Shown here: one piece after another, positions 1-7,497 of the stretch
Layout of the letters: every line of letters starts with the position of its first letter
Numbering within the stretch: position 1 is the first letter of the stretch
NCBI GenBank assembly: GCA_021785155.1
Contig: JAJYGE010000549.1
Span: 1 to 15,114, forward strand
DNA length: 15,114 bases
Reading direction: 5' to 3'
DNA from: Planctomycetota bacterium
GTDB taxonomy: Bacteria > Planctomycetota > Phycisphaerae > WQYP01
Notes under the pieces: generated by a model
What the model was told of the DNA's origin: nothing
Seen by the model: the letters and a program-made list of their open reading frames with translations, nothing else
Databases searched by the model: none
Translations under genes and position numbers: made by a program

Positions 1-2
1 AG

Positions 3-1163
3 CGTGCGGCCTACGCGATTCGAATAGAAGCCAGTGGTTATCTTCCGGCGGATTCCAGGCTGTTCCCCAATAATAAGCGAAATATTTTCCTGGCGTTTAA
101 GCTGACCCCCGCGCCGGAGATCACCGCAAAGGTGCTCAATCCGGACGGTTCCGTCGCCGTGGGAGCCAAAGCGATATTGATTCCGGCGGGGCATAACGCG
201 ACGATATATCTCACCGGCTTTGACGAGACCCAGAGTGCCACCACCGCGCGAATCGGCGCAGATGGCCAAATGAACCTAGTGCCGCAGAAGGGAAATTATC
301 AGATTGTCATTTACGATGGTTCGGGGTCCGCTGTTTTGTCGCGATCACAGATGCCCAAATCCGGCATTATCCACCTGGCAAAATGGGGACATATACAAGG
401 CTTGCTGCTGTTTGGCACCAAGCCGGGAGCCGACAAGAAAATTCTCGCCTACCGTTCCATACCTATGGTTCCCAACCACCAAACTTATCACTTCACAGGT
501 GCTTCCTGGTGGGTGACAACCCGGACAGATTCGGCTGGGCGGTTCAGAATTCCCCGTTTTCCCGCTGGCAAAGCATCCGTTCAAATGCGAATTTCAGGCC
601 CTCTGGTGGGGAGTTCGGGGGCACTGGTTTGCCCCGTAACTGTTCTGCCCGGCAAGACCGCGAATGTAACGCTCGGTGGCGTTGGGCAGACCGTGGAGGG
701 ACGCATAATTATTCCCCGTTCCGTGGCGGCAATACGTGACTGGTATTTTGAAATGGGCGATGCGGACACCAGACGACCGTCATGGCCCATGCCGTTTAAC
801 ATCAAACACGGCACCAATGCGCAGCGATCCCATTGGTTCAGCAAATTCTTTGCCACAGCGGCTGGCAAGGCCTTCCTGAACCACTATCAGTTATGGATGC
901 GAACGAAGTTCCACGATTACAACTTTGTTATCGGTGCGGATAATACCTTTACCATCCGGGACGTTGTTCCGGGTATTTACAATGTTACAGCCGTTGCGGT
1001 GAACCCCGCAGTCAAGGTCCCGCAGCGGTTTGGATACTCCTACGGAACGATCGGCACGGTTCACGCCACCTTCACCGTTCCGCCGATTCCCGGCGGTGTA
1101 ACGGATGTGCCATTGATAATTCCGCCATTGAAACTCGTGCCGATGAAAACCGCCAAGGACTGA
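3..1163 (+). CDS. Carboxypeptidase-regulatory-like repeat protein (3' part)
   Basis: The reading frame is open from position 3, so the gene starts before the window and at least 386 C-terminal residues are visible. A GTG at 132 exists, but protein-like sequence (an A-Y-A-I-R-I-E-A-S-G-Y-L-P run) continues upstream of it, so it is not the real start. At least three beta-sandwich-like units can be seen. One lies near nt 111-350 and begins with an I-T-A-K-V-L-N-P-D-G-S-V-A-V-G-A pattern typical of carboxypeptidase D regulatory domains. A second (about nt 390-690) contains D-S-A-G-R-F-R-I-P-R-F-P-A-G. A third (about nt 690-1130) contains the same D-x-x-F-x-I-x-x-V-x-P-G-x-Y signature. Such domains are common in secreted or membrane-anchored planctomycete proteins. 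No catalytic residues are visible, so the full protein could be a structural protein or the tail of an enzyme. The function is unknown. A probable terminator follows. Confidence 0.75.
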   Translation, partial: RAAYAIRIEASGYLPADSRLFPNNKRNIFLAFKLTPAPEITAKVLNPDGSVAVGAKAILIPAGHNATIYLTGFDETQSATTARIGADGQMNLVPQKGNYQIVIYDGSGSAVLSRSQMPKSGIIHLAKWGHIQGLLLFGTKPGADKKILAYRSIPMVPNHQTYHFTGASWWVTTRTDSAGRFRIPRFPAGKASVQMRISGPLVGSSGALVCPVTVLPGKTANVTLGGVGQTVEGRIIIPRSVAAIRDWYFEMGDADTRRPSWPMPFNIKHGTNAQRSHWFSKFFATAAGKAFLNHYQLWMRTKFHDYNFVIGADNTFTIRDVVPGIYNVTAVAVNPAVKVPQRFGYSYGTIGTVHATFTVPPIPGGVTDVPLIIPPLKLVPMKTAKD

Positions 1164-1184
1164 TCTCCGTCGTCGCGACGATTG

Positions 1185-1214
1185 ATGGCAGGTAAGTCCT
1201 TGCGCCATTTTTTT
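1185..1214 (+). terminator. Probable intrinsic terminator of the first CDS
   Basis: ATGGC (1185-1189) pairs with GCCAT (1204-1208). A short inner GG/CC pairing is also possible, and the stem runs into seven T residues (1208-1214). It lies 22 bases after the stop of the first CDS. The stem is short with an internal mismatch, so this is a moderate call. Confidence 0.4.
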
Positions 1215-1228
1215 CCTCGCCGGAGCTT

Positions 1229-1365
1229 TTACAGCTTCATTGCCGCCAGGATTTTGTTTACCGCTTGGATGTCAAATGTTGCGGGATCAGGTTCCCGGCC
1301 CATCCGATAAGCGAGTTCCGAGTATTCCCTGGCTTTTTATCCGTATGTCACAATGCTTTAGCCAC
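1229..1365 (-). pseudogene. Possible remnant of a small gene downstream of rnpA
   Basis: On the minus strand, an open stretch of 35 codons (1336 down to the TAA at 1229-1231) encodes a soluble, protein-like C terminus: K-A-R-E-Y-S-E-L-A-Y-R-M-G-R-E-P-D-P, continuing through T-F-D-I-Q-A-V-N-K-I-L-A-A-M-K-L. It has no convincing start. A GAGGA element followed by GTG (1363-1365) gives V-A-K-A-L and then TGA in another frame, followed by an A5 run where a frame change would join the two parts. This fits a small gene broken by a stop and a frameshift. It could equally be chance. I do not recognise the family. Confidence 0.25.
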
Positions 1366-1396
1366 TTTTTCCTCGTCCCAACTCCAGTTTGTTTTT

Positions 1397-1789
1397 TCAC
1401 CGCAGCATTGCCAGCAGAATTTTCTGATAGTCCAGCATTGTCACAGGTGGATGCGGATGCACCACCACCAATACATCGATTCCCGGTGGAAATTCATGCT
1501 GTGCCAGTCGCCACGCTTCGCGCACGCGCCGGCGGATTGCATTTCTTTCCACGGCTGATCCGCACTTTTTCGCGATGGATATCGCCACGCGCGCCGGGCC
1601 GGAGTCTTCCCGCCGCAGCACACACGCCATCAACGGCTTATGCCGCCGTCGCTGGCCGGTTTTATAGACTGTATCGATAAGTTTTTTTCCGGAAAGTCGA
1701 TTGGATTTTATAAAGCGCAAGGACTTCACCCCACCGGGTACTGGAGGTGTAGATGGCGGCGAAATAATATGCTCATCCTCGGAATTCAT
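1397..1789 (-). CDS. rnpA: Ribonuclease P protein component
   Basis: This is the protein subunit of RNase P, which binds the P RNA and helps mature tRNA 5' ends. The 130-residue product carries the family signature: R-F-I-K-S-N-R-L-S-G-K-K near the start, then A-I-S-I-A-K-K and the basic helix E-R-N-A-I-R-R-R-V-R-E-A-W-R (about residues 80-93), followed by D-V-L-V-V-V. The ATG at 1789 adds about 20 low-complexity residues ahead of the family core. An in-frame GTG at 1729 would give a more canonical 110-residue protein beginning V-K-S-L-R-F, so the start is uncertain and neither has a good ribosome binding site. Usually rpmH lies just upstream and yidD or yidC downstream. Here bioD is upstream and none of those genes is present. 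Confidence 0.93.
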   Translation of the reverse strand: MNSEDEHIISPPSTPPVPGGVKSLRFIKSNRLSGKKLIDTVYKTGQRRRHKPLMACVLRREDSGPARVAISIAKKCGSAVERNAIRRRVREAWRLAQHEFPPGIDVLVVVHPHPPVTMLDYQKILLAMLR

Positions 1790-1954
1790 GACGTTACTTT
1801 AACCCCGCGTCCCGCCGTTGCAACAGAGGTCAAATATGTCCGGAAACCGGCCCCGTAATTTTCCCGAATCAGCGAGGCATTTCCCATGGCGCGCCGGCCC
1901 GGACGCACGGTGAAAGAATAAACCGACCGTCAACCACCGCACATCGCGCCGCGC

Positions 1955-2791
1955 TTACCGATGGAACAGGTTATTCCACCATTGCCGGGCGAAGGGTTCC
2001 ATGGCATCAACAAAATTTGTTGGCACATGGGTCGGCGAAACCTGCAAGTCCTCCGGCAATACGGCCAGCATGGGTGTGTGCATGAGGTGTGGCAATTCAT
2101 CAAGGCTGCTTTGAATGGATATGTCACGCTCTATGGGCACGCGATTGGCTACCAGCCCCGCCACAACGATATTTCGCGCCCGTATGGATTCCACCGTCAG
2201 GGATGTATGATTGAGCGTTCCCAGATAGGCACCGGTCACCACCACCGTTGGCAATGCCAGTATTTGCGCCAGATCGGCGATCGTAAAGAGCCGGCGGTTC
2301 AAAGGCACCAGCCAGCCACCCGCTCCCTCCACCAGCAGGAAATCACAATGGTTACGCCAGTAATCAAGCGCGGTTGCCAGGCGTTGCCAGTCCGGTTCGC
2401 GCTGTTCTATTTGCGCCGCCACATGCGGCGAAACAGGTGCGGCAAAGCGAATCGGGCTGATGACCTTGAGCAATGCTTCATCCGTGGTATCCATTCCGGC
2501 CATGCGCGCGGCCAAGGCTGCGTCCGGAGATAACAGATCATCATCCGTCAGGTGTTCGCTTTGGCCCCGTTGCGGATTTTTGGGACAGCCTGATGCAATG
2601 GCCTTGCACACCCCAACCCGAATATTCAAGCGTCGAAATGCTCCTGCCAGCGCTGCGGTCACTGTCGTTTTTCCGATATCCGTATTGGTACCGGTTATGA
2701 ACAGTCCCGGCTTGCCAAAGGCGGAAAGTATTTTTTTGGGGTTGACGGCAATTTCAATTTCCGGGACCGCATTAGACTTAGCTGTTTTCAC
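1955..2791 (-). CDS. bioD: Dethiobiotin synthetase
   Basis: This enzyme performs the ATP- and CO2-dependent ring closure of 7,8-diaminononanoate to dethiobiotin, the penultimate step of biotin synthesis, in the cytoplasm. The P-loop G-T-N-T-D-I-G-K-T is at residues 34-42, a BioD-type K-A-I-A-S-G segment at 63-68 (usually K-P-V-x-S-G), and V-E-G-A-G-G-W-L-V-P-L at 154-164. It has 278 residues against about 225 in E. coli. The extra length is mainly about 28 residues ahead of the P-loop strand. The GTG start at 2791 lies 5 bp after the bioA stop, with an AGGAG (2803-2807, inside the end of bioA) about 11 bases ahead of it, so translation is probably coupled to bioA. rnpA follows 165 bp downstream; that gap holds no rpmH. 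Confidence 0.95.
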   Translation of the reverse strand: MKTAKSNAVPEIEIAVNPKKILSAFGKPGLFITGTNTDIGKTTVTAALAGAFRRLNIRVGVCKAIASGCPKNPQRGQSEHLTDDDLLSPDAALAARMAGMDTTDEALLKVISPIRFAAPVSPHVAAQIEQREPDWQRLATALDYWRNHCDFLLVEGAGGWLVPLNRRLFTIADLAQILALPTVVVTGAYLGTLNHTSLTVESIRARNIVVAGLVANRVPIERDISIQSSLDELPHLMHTPMLAVLPEDLQVSPTHVPTNFVDAMEPFARQWWNNLFHR

Positions 2792-2796
2792 GAATC

Positions 2797-4209
2797 CTAC
2801 AACTCCTGCTTTAACCGGATAATATCTTCCATCTTTGCGACGGATTGTACAACGATTTCAGTCATGCGCCGAATACTTTGCACTTTGCTGCCCAGCGGAG
2901 GCATAAGCACCAGGGTGTCGGCCAGAGGTCGCAGGATCAAACCGTGCTGGCGCATCGCGGCGCATAATTCCCCACCGATGCGCCAATGATAATCAAACCG
3001 CGCCCCAGGTTCCCGGGTCGGCACAATGTCCACGGCGGCCACCAGGCCGATCTGCCGGATGTCGCCGACATGCCGATGATCGCGCAACGGTGCCAGACCT
3101 TCAGCCATGGCCGCGGACAGCTCCCGGACATGATCCAAGGTTTTGCGGGACTCCATTAAATCCAGCGATGCCAGTGCCACCGCACACGCCAGAGGATGCC
3201 CCGTGAACGTATGGCCATGAAAAAAAGTTTTGCCTTCGCGGGGATCGGCATAAAACGCCTCAAATATCCTTTCGGTGGCCAGTGTCGCGCCCAGCGGCAT
3301 ATACCCGGCGGTAAGCCCTTTGGACAGGCAAAGCAGATCCGGCGTTATCGCCTCATGCGCACAGGCGAACATTTTTCCTGTGCGGCCAAAGCCGGTCATC
3401 ACTTCGTCACAGATCAGCAGCACCTTGTGCCGGTCAGCAATTTGCCGCAGGCGGGTAAGCGTGCCCGGAGGGTGCATAAGCATTCCACCGGCCCCCTGCA
3501 CCAGCGGCTCAAGTACAATTGCCGCGTGCCGACCTGGATGTTGCGCCAGCAGGTTTTCGATGTCCTGCTGCCAATGCAGGTTTCCGGCGTATGATTTGGA
3601 ATCCTTTGCCGGCGTGGTGATCGCCGCATCGGCACCCGCAAATGGGGGCAGCAGGGGCGGCGCAACGCGATCCACCGGGAAACACAACGGCTCATAAACC
3701 TGATGAAACGCCGGAATACCACCAATGGAAACCGCGCCCAGCGTATCGCCATGATAGGCATCACGCAGGGATATAAACCGGCTTTTCTCCCTTCGCCCCA
3801 GATTCACCCAATATTGGTACGCCAGTTTGCACGCCACCTCCACCGCCGTGCTGCCATTATCGGAATAAAACACCCGAGATAATCCCACCGGCGCTATTTC
3901 CACCAGCCGTTTTGCCAGCATGATGCTTGGCACATTGCACAGCCCCAATAGCGTGGTGTGGGCAATTTGATCAAGCTGATCCCTTAGCGCCTGATCCAAT
4001 TCCGCAATATGGTGTCCGTGGACATTGCACCATAGCGATGATACACCATCAATATATTGCCGCCCCAGGGTATCATAGAGAAATTCATCCTGCCCGCGTT
4101 CAATAATAGGTGGATCGGTTTTTTCCATCCAGGCCTTCATGGGCGTAAACGGGTGCCATACATACCGGCGATCCCATTGAATAAGTGTTTGTGTGTCCGG
4201 TTGTTTCAT
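2797..4209 (-). CDS. bioA: Adenosylmethionine-8-amino-7-oxononanoate aminotransferase
   Basis: This PLP enzyme transfers the amino group of S-adenosylmethionine to 7-keto-8-aminopelargonate (KAPA), giving 7,8-diaminopelargonate, the substrate of BioD. The 470-residue product starts at the ATG at 4209, giving M-K-Q-P-D. The frame stays open upstream to 4323, but that extension is not family-like. BioA landmarks are W-D-R-R-Y-V-W-H-P-F-T-P-M (12-24), D-A-Y-H-G-D-T-L-G-A (150-159), C-D-E-V-M-T-G-F-G-R-T-G (267-278) and the Schiff-base lysine in L-S-K-G-L-T-A-G-Y (K297). It is somewhat longer than the usual 430 residues, with an insertion around 190-215. It heads bioA-bioD; bioF and bioB are not nearby. 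A TATAAT on the minus strand ends only 7 bases before the ATG, suggesting a very short or absent leader. I see no BirA-type operator. Confidence 0.96.
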   Translation of the reverse strand: MKQPDTQTLIQWDRRYVWHPFTPMKAWMEKTDPPIIERGQDEFLYDTLGRQYIDGVSSLWCNVHGHHIAELDQALRDQLDQIAHTTLLGLCNVPSIMLAKRLVEIAPVGLSRVFYSDNGSTAVEVACKLAYQYWVNLGRREKSRFISLRDAYHGDTLGAVSIGGIPAFHQVYEPLCFPVDRVAPPLLPPFAGADAAITTPAKDSKSYAGNLHWQQDIENLLAQHPGRHAAIVLEPLVQGAGGMLMHPPGTLTRLRQIADRHKVLLICDEVMTGFGRTGKMFACAHEAITPDLLCLSKGLTAGYMPLGATLATERIFEAFYADPREGKTFFHGHTFTGHPLACAVALASLDLMESRKTLDHVRELSAAMAEGLAPLRDHRHVGDIRQIGLVAAVDIVPTREPGARFDYHWRIGGELCAAMRQHGLILRPLADTLVLMPPLGSKVQSIRRMTEIVVQSVAKMEDIIRLKQEL

Positions 4210-4216
4210 ATAAAAG

Positions 4217-4224
4217 ATTATAAT
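4217..4224. promoter_or_regulatory. Overlapping divergent -10 boxes between bioA and pcm
   Basis: The 23-bp gap between bioA and pcm contains ATTATAAT. It reads as TATAAT on the minus strand (4222-4217, towards bioA) and TATAAT on the plus strand (4219-4224, towards pcm). Each would place a start site within a few bases of the respective start codon (4209 and 4233), implying leaderless or near-leaderless mRNAs. No clear -35 element is visible for either direction. Confidence 0.4.
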
Positions 4225-4232
4225 ACCAATCG

Positions 4233-4958
4233 GTGTTATTGATGATTCCTGATTCGCCCCAAGCCGATGCTCCCGATTCCGGCCACCCGCGGCCTGGTTC
4301 CATGCTGAGCGCTGATACGCCATGCGACCGCCGACGGCGGCATGATATGGTACGCCAGCAGATTATTGCGCGTGGCATCCGGCAACCGCGCGTGATCCGG
4401 GCCTTGGCGTGTTTGCCAAGGCATCGTTTTACGCGTGAGGAGGAACGCCGGGCGGCGTATTATGATCATGCCATGGCGTCCGATTACGGCCAAACGATCA
4501 GTCAACCCTTCATGGTGGCCATCATGACTGCGGAACTCAACGTGCAACCGCAGCATCGAATTCTCGAAATCGGCACGGGAACCGGGTATCAGACAGCCAT
4601 TCTCGCGATGCTCTGCGCGGCTGTATTTACCGTTGAAAATGTGCCACAATTATCCGCGGCGGCACAGGCCCGCCTGGCGCAACTCGGCTTGGACAACATT
4701 TATTATCGTATCGGCGACGGCACGATGGGATGGAAAATGCACGCACCTTTTGATGGCATTCTGGTAACCGCCGGAGCCCCCGTGGTTCCCGAACCTTTGC
4801 TGGCACAATTATCTGATGGCGGTCGGCTTGTGATTCCCATCGGTGACCGCAACATGCAGATGCTCGTCCGCTTTGAACGTCACGGCGGAGAAATTACGCG
4901 CACCGATCTTCTGGAATGTCGCTTTGTGCCCCTGCTGGGCCAATGCGGATGGCAATAA
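4233..4958 (+). CDS. pcm: Protein-L-isoaspartate O-methyltransferase
   Basis: This enzyme uses S-adenosylmethionine to methylate isoaspartyl residues in damaged proteins, starting their repair in the cytoplasm. Family motifs are M-V-R-Q-Q-I (39-44), G-Q-T-I-S-Q-P (86-92), the AdoMet-binding I-L-E-I-G-T-G-T-G-Y-Q-T-A (110-122), and G-D-G-T-M-G-W then P-F-D-G-I-L-V-T-A in the middle. The product ends in the usual way at R-F-V-P-L-L. The start is uncertain. The frame opens at GTG 4233; an ATG at 4242 and another at 4302 (218 residues, closest to the family length of about 210) are alternatives, none with a good ribosome binding site. The gene diverges from bioA; both proteins use AdoMet, which may be coincidence. 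Confidence 0.93.
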   Translation: MLLMIPDSPQADAPDSGHPRPGSMLSADTPCDRRRRHDMVRQQIIARGIRQPRVIRALACLPRHRFTREEERRAAYYDHAMASDYGQTISQPFMVAIMTAELNVQPQHRILEIGTGTGYQTAILAMLCAAVFTVENVPQLSAAAQARLAQLGLDNIYYRIGDGTMGWKMHAPFDGILVTAGAPVVPEPLLAQLSDGGRLVIPIGDRNMQMLVRFERHGGEITRTDLLECRFVPLLGQCGWQ

Positions 4959-5581
4959 TCCGACGCGACATTTTTGCCAGGCTCCGGCCTCATTCGGCGG
5001 CATACCTTCCATTGCCAGCATGAATGCGCTGTCACGCAATATCCCAGCTTTGTATCGGACCGTAAAAATCACCACGCCCTGGCCCTCCGTCAATCCTAAT
5101 GTTTAGGCGTGACAGAGCACTGGTTGCTATTTTCTCAACACCGACGGCTGCCGCGCAAAACGCGCGGTGCAAGCACACGCGGCGGCTGCCGCCGCAGAGC
5201 TGCTGAATTTAGAAGAGGAGAGCAGTAGAGCACATAAGGCGGGCCTGTAGGGTTGCTGGTGTTTGTGGGAACACACCTGCGGCCCTCCTCCTGCTCACCT
5301 GTTCCACTGGTCTACTGTTCCAACAGTGGGATGGGGTGCCCCGATACACTGCCCGGATTTATTGCAACGCCGCCATCGACGGACTAAGGGGAGTAATTGG
5401 CTTATCATTGTGACCATCGGTTACAATGCCCGCAGTCTGTCCCGGAGTGTGCAGACTGCCCCGGCAACAAACGGCCCTGCTGCGGCGTTGTTTGGATAAT
5501 GCAATGGCCTGAAGGGGCCGGGGGAAATATACCTCGGCGAAAGGCCGCAGACTTACTTGGACAGTATTTAGGAGTAAACGG
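4959..5581 (+). other. Gene-free, hairpin-rich stretch upstream of moxR
   Basis: No convincing protein is encoded in this 620-bp gap. From 5151 onward it holds a run of inverted repeats: CCGCGC/GCGCGG (5151-5156/5162-5167), GCGGCGG/CCGCCGC (5179-5185/5189-5195), CCACTG/CAGTGG (5304-5309/5324-5329), CATTGTGACC/GGTTACAATG with a 3-base loop (5406-5415/5419-5428), and GCAGTCTG/CAGACTGC (5432-5439/5452-5459). None ends in a T-run, so they are not ordinary terminators. The last ones lie just ahead of moxR. It could be a structured 5' leader or an independent RNA. I do not recognise a known riboswitch, RNase P RNA, tmRNA, 6S or SRP RNA core. Confidence 0.3.
5570..5574 (+). promoter_or_regulatory. 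Ribosome binding site of moxR
   Basis: AGGAG lies 7 bases ahead of the ATG at 5582 and fixes the moxR start. It is one of the few clear Shine-Dalgarno sequences in the window. Confidence 0.7.
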
Positions 5582-6673
5582 ATGACCTCGATTCCCACCC
5601 CTGATCCCCGCCCTCGCACAACCTCAGCCATTCCCTCCGGCACGGAAGCCGCTGCGGTAGAGCGTCTCAAACTGGTACGTGAGGCGCTGCTGGGAGAAAT
5701 TCGGAAAGTTATTGTGGGGCAGTCGGATGTCATGGAATCACTTCTACTGGCGCTGTTTTCGCGCGGGCATTGCCTGCTGGTGGGCGTGCCGGGACTGGCC
5801 AAGACACTGATGATCAGCACCTTGGCCAAAGTATTGAACCTCAATTTTAATCGTATTCAATTCACGCCGGATTTAATGCCGTCGGACATTACCGGCACGG
5901 ACATTATTCAGGAAGACCCGCAAACCGGTAAACGTGTATTTAATTTTATAAAGGGGCCTGTATTTACCAACATGCTCCTGGCTGATGAAATCAACCGCAC
6001 CCCGCCGAAAACCCAGGCCGCCCTCTTGCAGGCCATGCAGGAATATCAGGTCACTGCGGGTGGTCAGACTTACGCATTACAGCAACCATTTTTTGTACTG
6101 GCGACACAAAACCCCGTGGAACAGGAAGGAACGTATCCGCTGCCTGAAGCCCAGTTGGACCGATTCATGTTCATGGTACGGGTGGGTTATCCCCAGCGTG
6201 ACGATGAGCGAATGATTGTCAAAAACACCACGATGGATATTCGCAATGAACCCCACGCGGTGCTGACCGCGGAAGATATTATCGCAATTCAGAAATTGGT
6301 GCGGCGCATCCCCGTGAGCGATCATGTGGTTGATTATGCCGTCAATCTGGTGCGAGCCACGCGCCCGCAGGAAAAAGAAGCGCCCGATTTCGTCAAAAAC
6401 TGGCTGACTTGGGGTGCCGGGCCGCGCGCGGCCCAGAATCTGGTACTGGGCGCCAAAGCCAGAGCGCTTTTGCGCGGACGCATGAATGTCAGCACCGATG
6501 ATATTCGTCATGTCGCCAAGCCCGTGCTGAGGCACCGTATTATCACCAACTTTAATGCCGACGCGGAGGGAATTGATACCGACGCCGTGGTGGATAAATT
6601 GATTACCACCATTAAAGAACCATCGGCGGAGGCTTATAAAGTGGCCAGTCCGGCGGTCGCCGCAAAAGGATAG
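5582..6673 (+). CDS. MoxR-family AAA+ ATPase
   Basis: This is a chaperone-like AAA+ ATPase of the MoxR type. The family is thought to assist folding or metal insertion of partner proteins, usually with a von Willebrand factor A or DUF58 partner. The 363-residue product has Walker A G-V-P-G-L-A-K-T (68-75), the family segment I-Q-F-T-P-D-L-M-P-S-D-I-T-G (92-105), Walker B L-L-A-D-E-I-N-R (132-139), the sensor A-T-Q-N-P (174-178) and E-G-T-Y-P-L-P-E-A-Q-L-D-R-F (182-195). The C-terminal lid domain includes A-G-P-R-A-A-Q-N-L near residue 280. The ATG is supported by AGGAG. In most planctomycetes moxR is followed at once by a DUF58 gene and membrane proteins. Here it stands alone, followed by a hairpin and then a DUF2203 gene 213 bp away. 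Confidence 0.93.
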   Translation: MTSIPTPDPRPRTTSAIPSGTEAAAVERLKLVREALLGEIRKVIVGQSDVMESLLLALFSRGHCLLVGVPGLAKTLMISTLAKVLNLNFNRIQFTPDLMPSDITGTDIIQEDPQTGKRVFNFIKGPVFTNMLLADEINRTPPKTQAALLQAMQEYQVTAGGQTYALQQPFFVLATQNPVEQEGTYPLPEAQLDRFMFMVRVGYPQRDDERMIVKNTTMDIRNEPHAVLTAEDIIAIQKLVRRIPVSDHVVDYAVNLVRATRPQEKEAPDFVKNWLTWGAGPRAAQNLVLGAKARALLRGRMNVSTDDIRHVAKPVLRHRIITNFNADAEGIDTDAVVDKLITTIKEPSAEAYKVASPAVAAKG

Positions 6674-6677
6674 TTGC

Positions 6678-6715
6678 CCGCCGTGAGGTAGACGCGATAG
6701 CGCCTGACACGGCGG
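6678..6715 (+). terminator. Hairpin directly after moxR, possible terminator
   Basis: CCGCCGTG (6678-6685) pairs perfectly with CACGGCGG (6708-6715), and an inner CGC-GATA-GCG hairpin stacks within it. It begins 5 bases after the moxR stop. There is no T-run directly after it (a TTTTT comes 12 bases later), so it may stabilise the mRNA end rather than terminate by itself. Confidence 0.35.
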
Positions 6716-6886
6716 TGGAAGGTCGTGTTTTTGGTTCGCGAGAGAAAATTTCAACGTATTATCAGCATTCCTTGAAGTTCCGGGAAAGAAACTGCCGATT
6801 TGAGAGTTTGGTAGGCTATGATAGAGAGAGGCGTTTATTGAAAGACGCCTGCGCATAAGTTTTGGACCGGAAAGGCGGTTGATTTT

Positions 6887-7336
6887 ATGATCCGTTCAAC
6901 ACCTGAAAATAAAGCCACACTGGAGCCGCTACCGCGGCGTTATTTTACCTTGGCGGAGGCTCGCCGCGCTCTGGTGCTGGTGAACCGCATTGCGGAGGAT
7001 ATTCAGCGCATTGAATTACAGCGCCGCAAACTGGTTCATCAGACTGTATCAAGTCATGAGCATACATCTTCCGAGCAGGCCAATGCGATTGAATCTCAAC
7101 TCGACGCCATGACAGCGCAGCTTGGACAATTGTTGGAGGAATTGACAACGGTGGGGGTGGAACTCAAGGATCCCTCCCGCGGACTCATTGACTTTCCGTC
7201 GCGGTTTAATGGCCGAGATATTCTTTTATGCTGGCAAATTGGTGAACCGACCATTAACTTTTGGCACGACATAAGCGTCGGCTTCATTGGCCGTCGCAGC
7301 GTGCGGGAACTGGAACTTCAGCCACAGCCGGTATGA
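6887..7336 (+). CDS. DUF2203 family protein
   Basis: A 149-residue protein of the DUF2203 family, whose function is unknown. The sequence shows the family pattern: R-Y-F-T-L-A-E-A-R-R-A-L near residue 18, a charged helical region likely to form a coiled coil (about 30-90), then G-V-E-L-K-D-P-S-R-G-L-I-D-F-P (90-104) and the conserved end L-L-C-W-Q-I-G-E-P-T-I-N-F-W-H-D then G-F-I-G-R-R (about 112-137). There is no signal peptide or membrane segment, so it is probably cytoplasmic. A purine-rich GGAAAGG lies about 11 bases ahead of the ATG. It appears monocistronic: a hairpin-containing leader lies upstream and a strong terminator begins 46 bases after the stop. Confidence 0.88.
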   Translation: MIRSTPENKATLEPLPRRYFTLAEARRALVLVNRIAEDIQRIELQRRKLVHQTVSSHEHTSSEQANAIESQLDAMTAQLGQLLEELTTVGVELKDPSRGLIDFPSRFNGRDILLCWQIGEPTINFWHDISVGFIGRRSVRELELQPQPV

Positions 7337-7382
7337 TCCTTCACCGGATCAATGGCGATAGCCATAATCATTTTCCGATATT

Positions 7383-7414
7383 AAAAAAGGCCCGATGTTG
7401 CATCGGGCCTTTTT
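7383..7414 (+). terminator. Strong intrinsic terminator after the DUF2203 gene
   Basis: GGCCCGATG (7389-7397) pairs perfectly with CATCGGGCC (7401-7409) around a TTG loop, followed by TTTTT (7410-7414). Six A residues upstream (7383-7388) mean it could also act on the other strand. Confidence 0.92.
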
Positions 7415-7497
7415 ATCTCCAGAGTCAAGTCCCGGCATTCATGCGCGGCAATGACGGTTCAGGCGAGTGTGCCCGTTCCGGCGGGGATGGAATGTCT

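Noticed and set aside
1790..1954. Possible rpmH (ribosomal protein L34) upstream of rnpA
   Set aside because: Reading the gap on the minus strand gives no lysine/arginine-rich L34 pattern; one frame is open for about 47 codons but is not protein-like.
4809..5093. 94-codon minus-strand frame starting at TTG and overlapping the end of pcm
   Set aside because: No ribosome binding site, no recognisable family, and two thirds of it is antisense to or abuts pcm; an 87-codon plus-strand frame covers the same bases equally well.
6829..6851. AGGCGT/ACGCCT inverted repeat in the leader of the DUF2203 gene
   Set aside because: Only 6 bp with a 10-base loop and no T-run; could be chance, and not enough to call a regulator.
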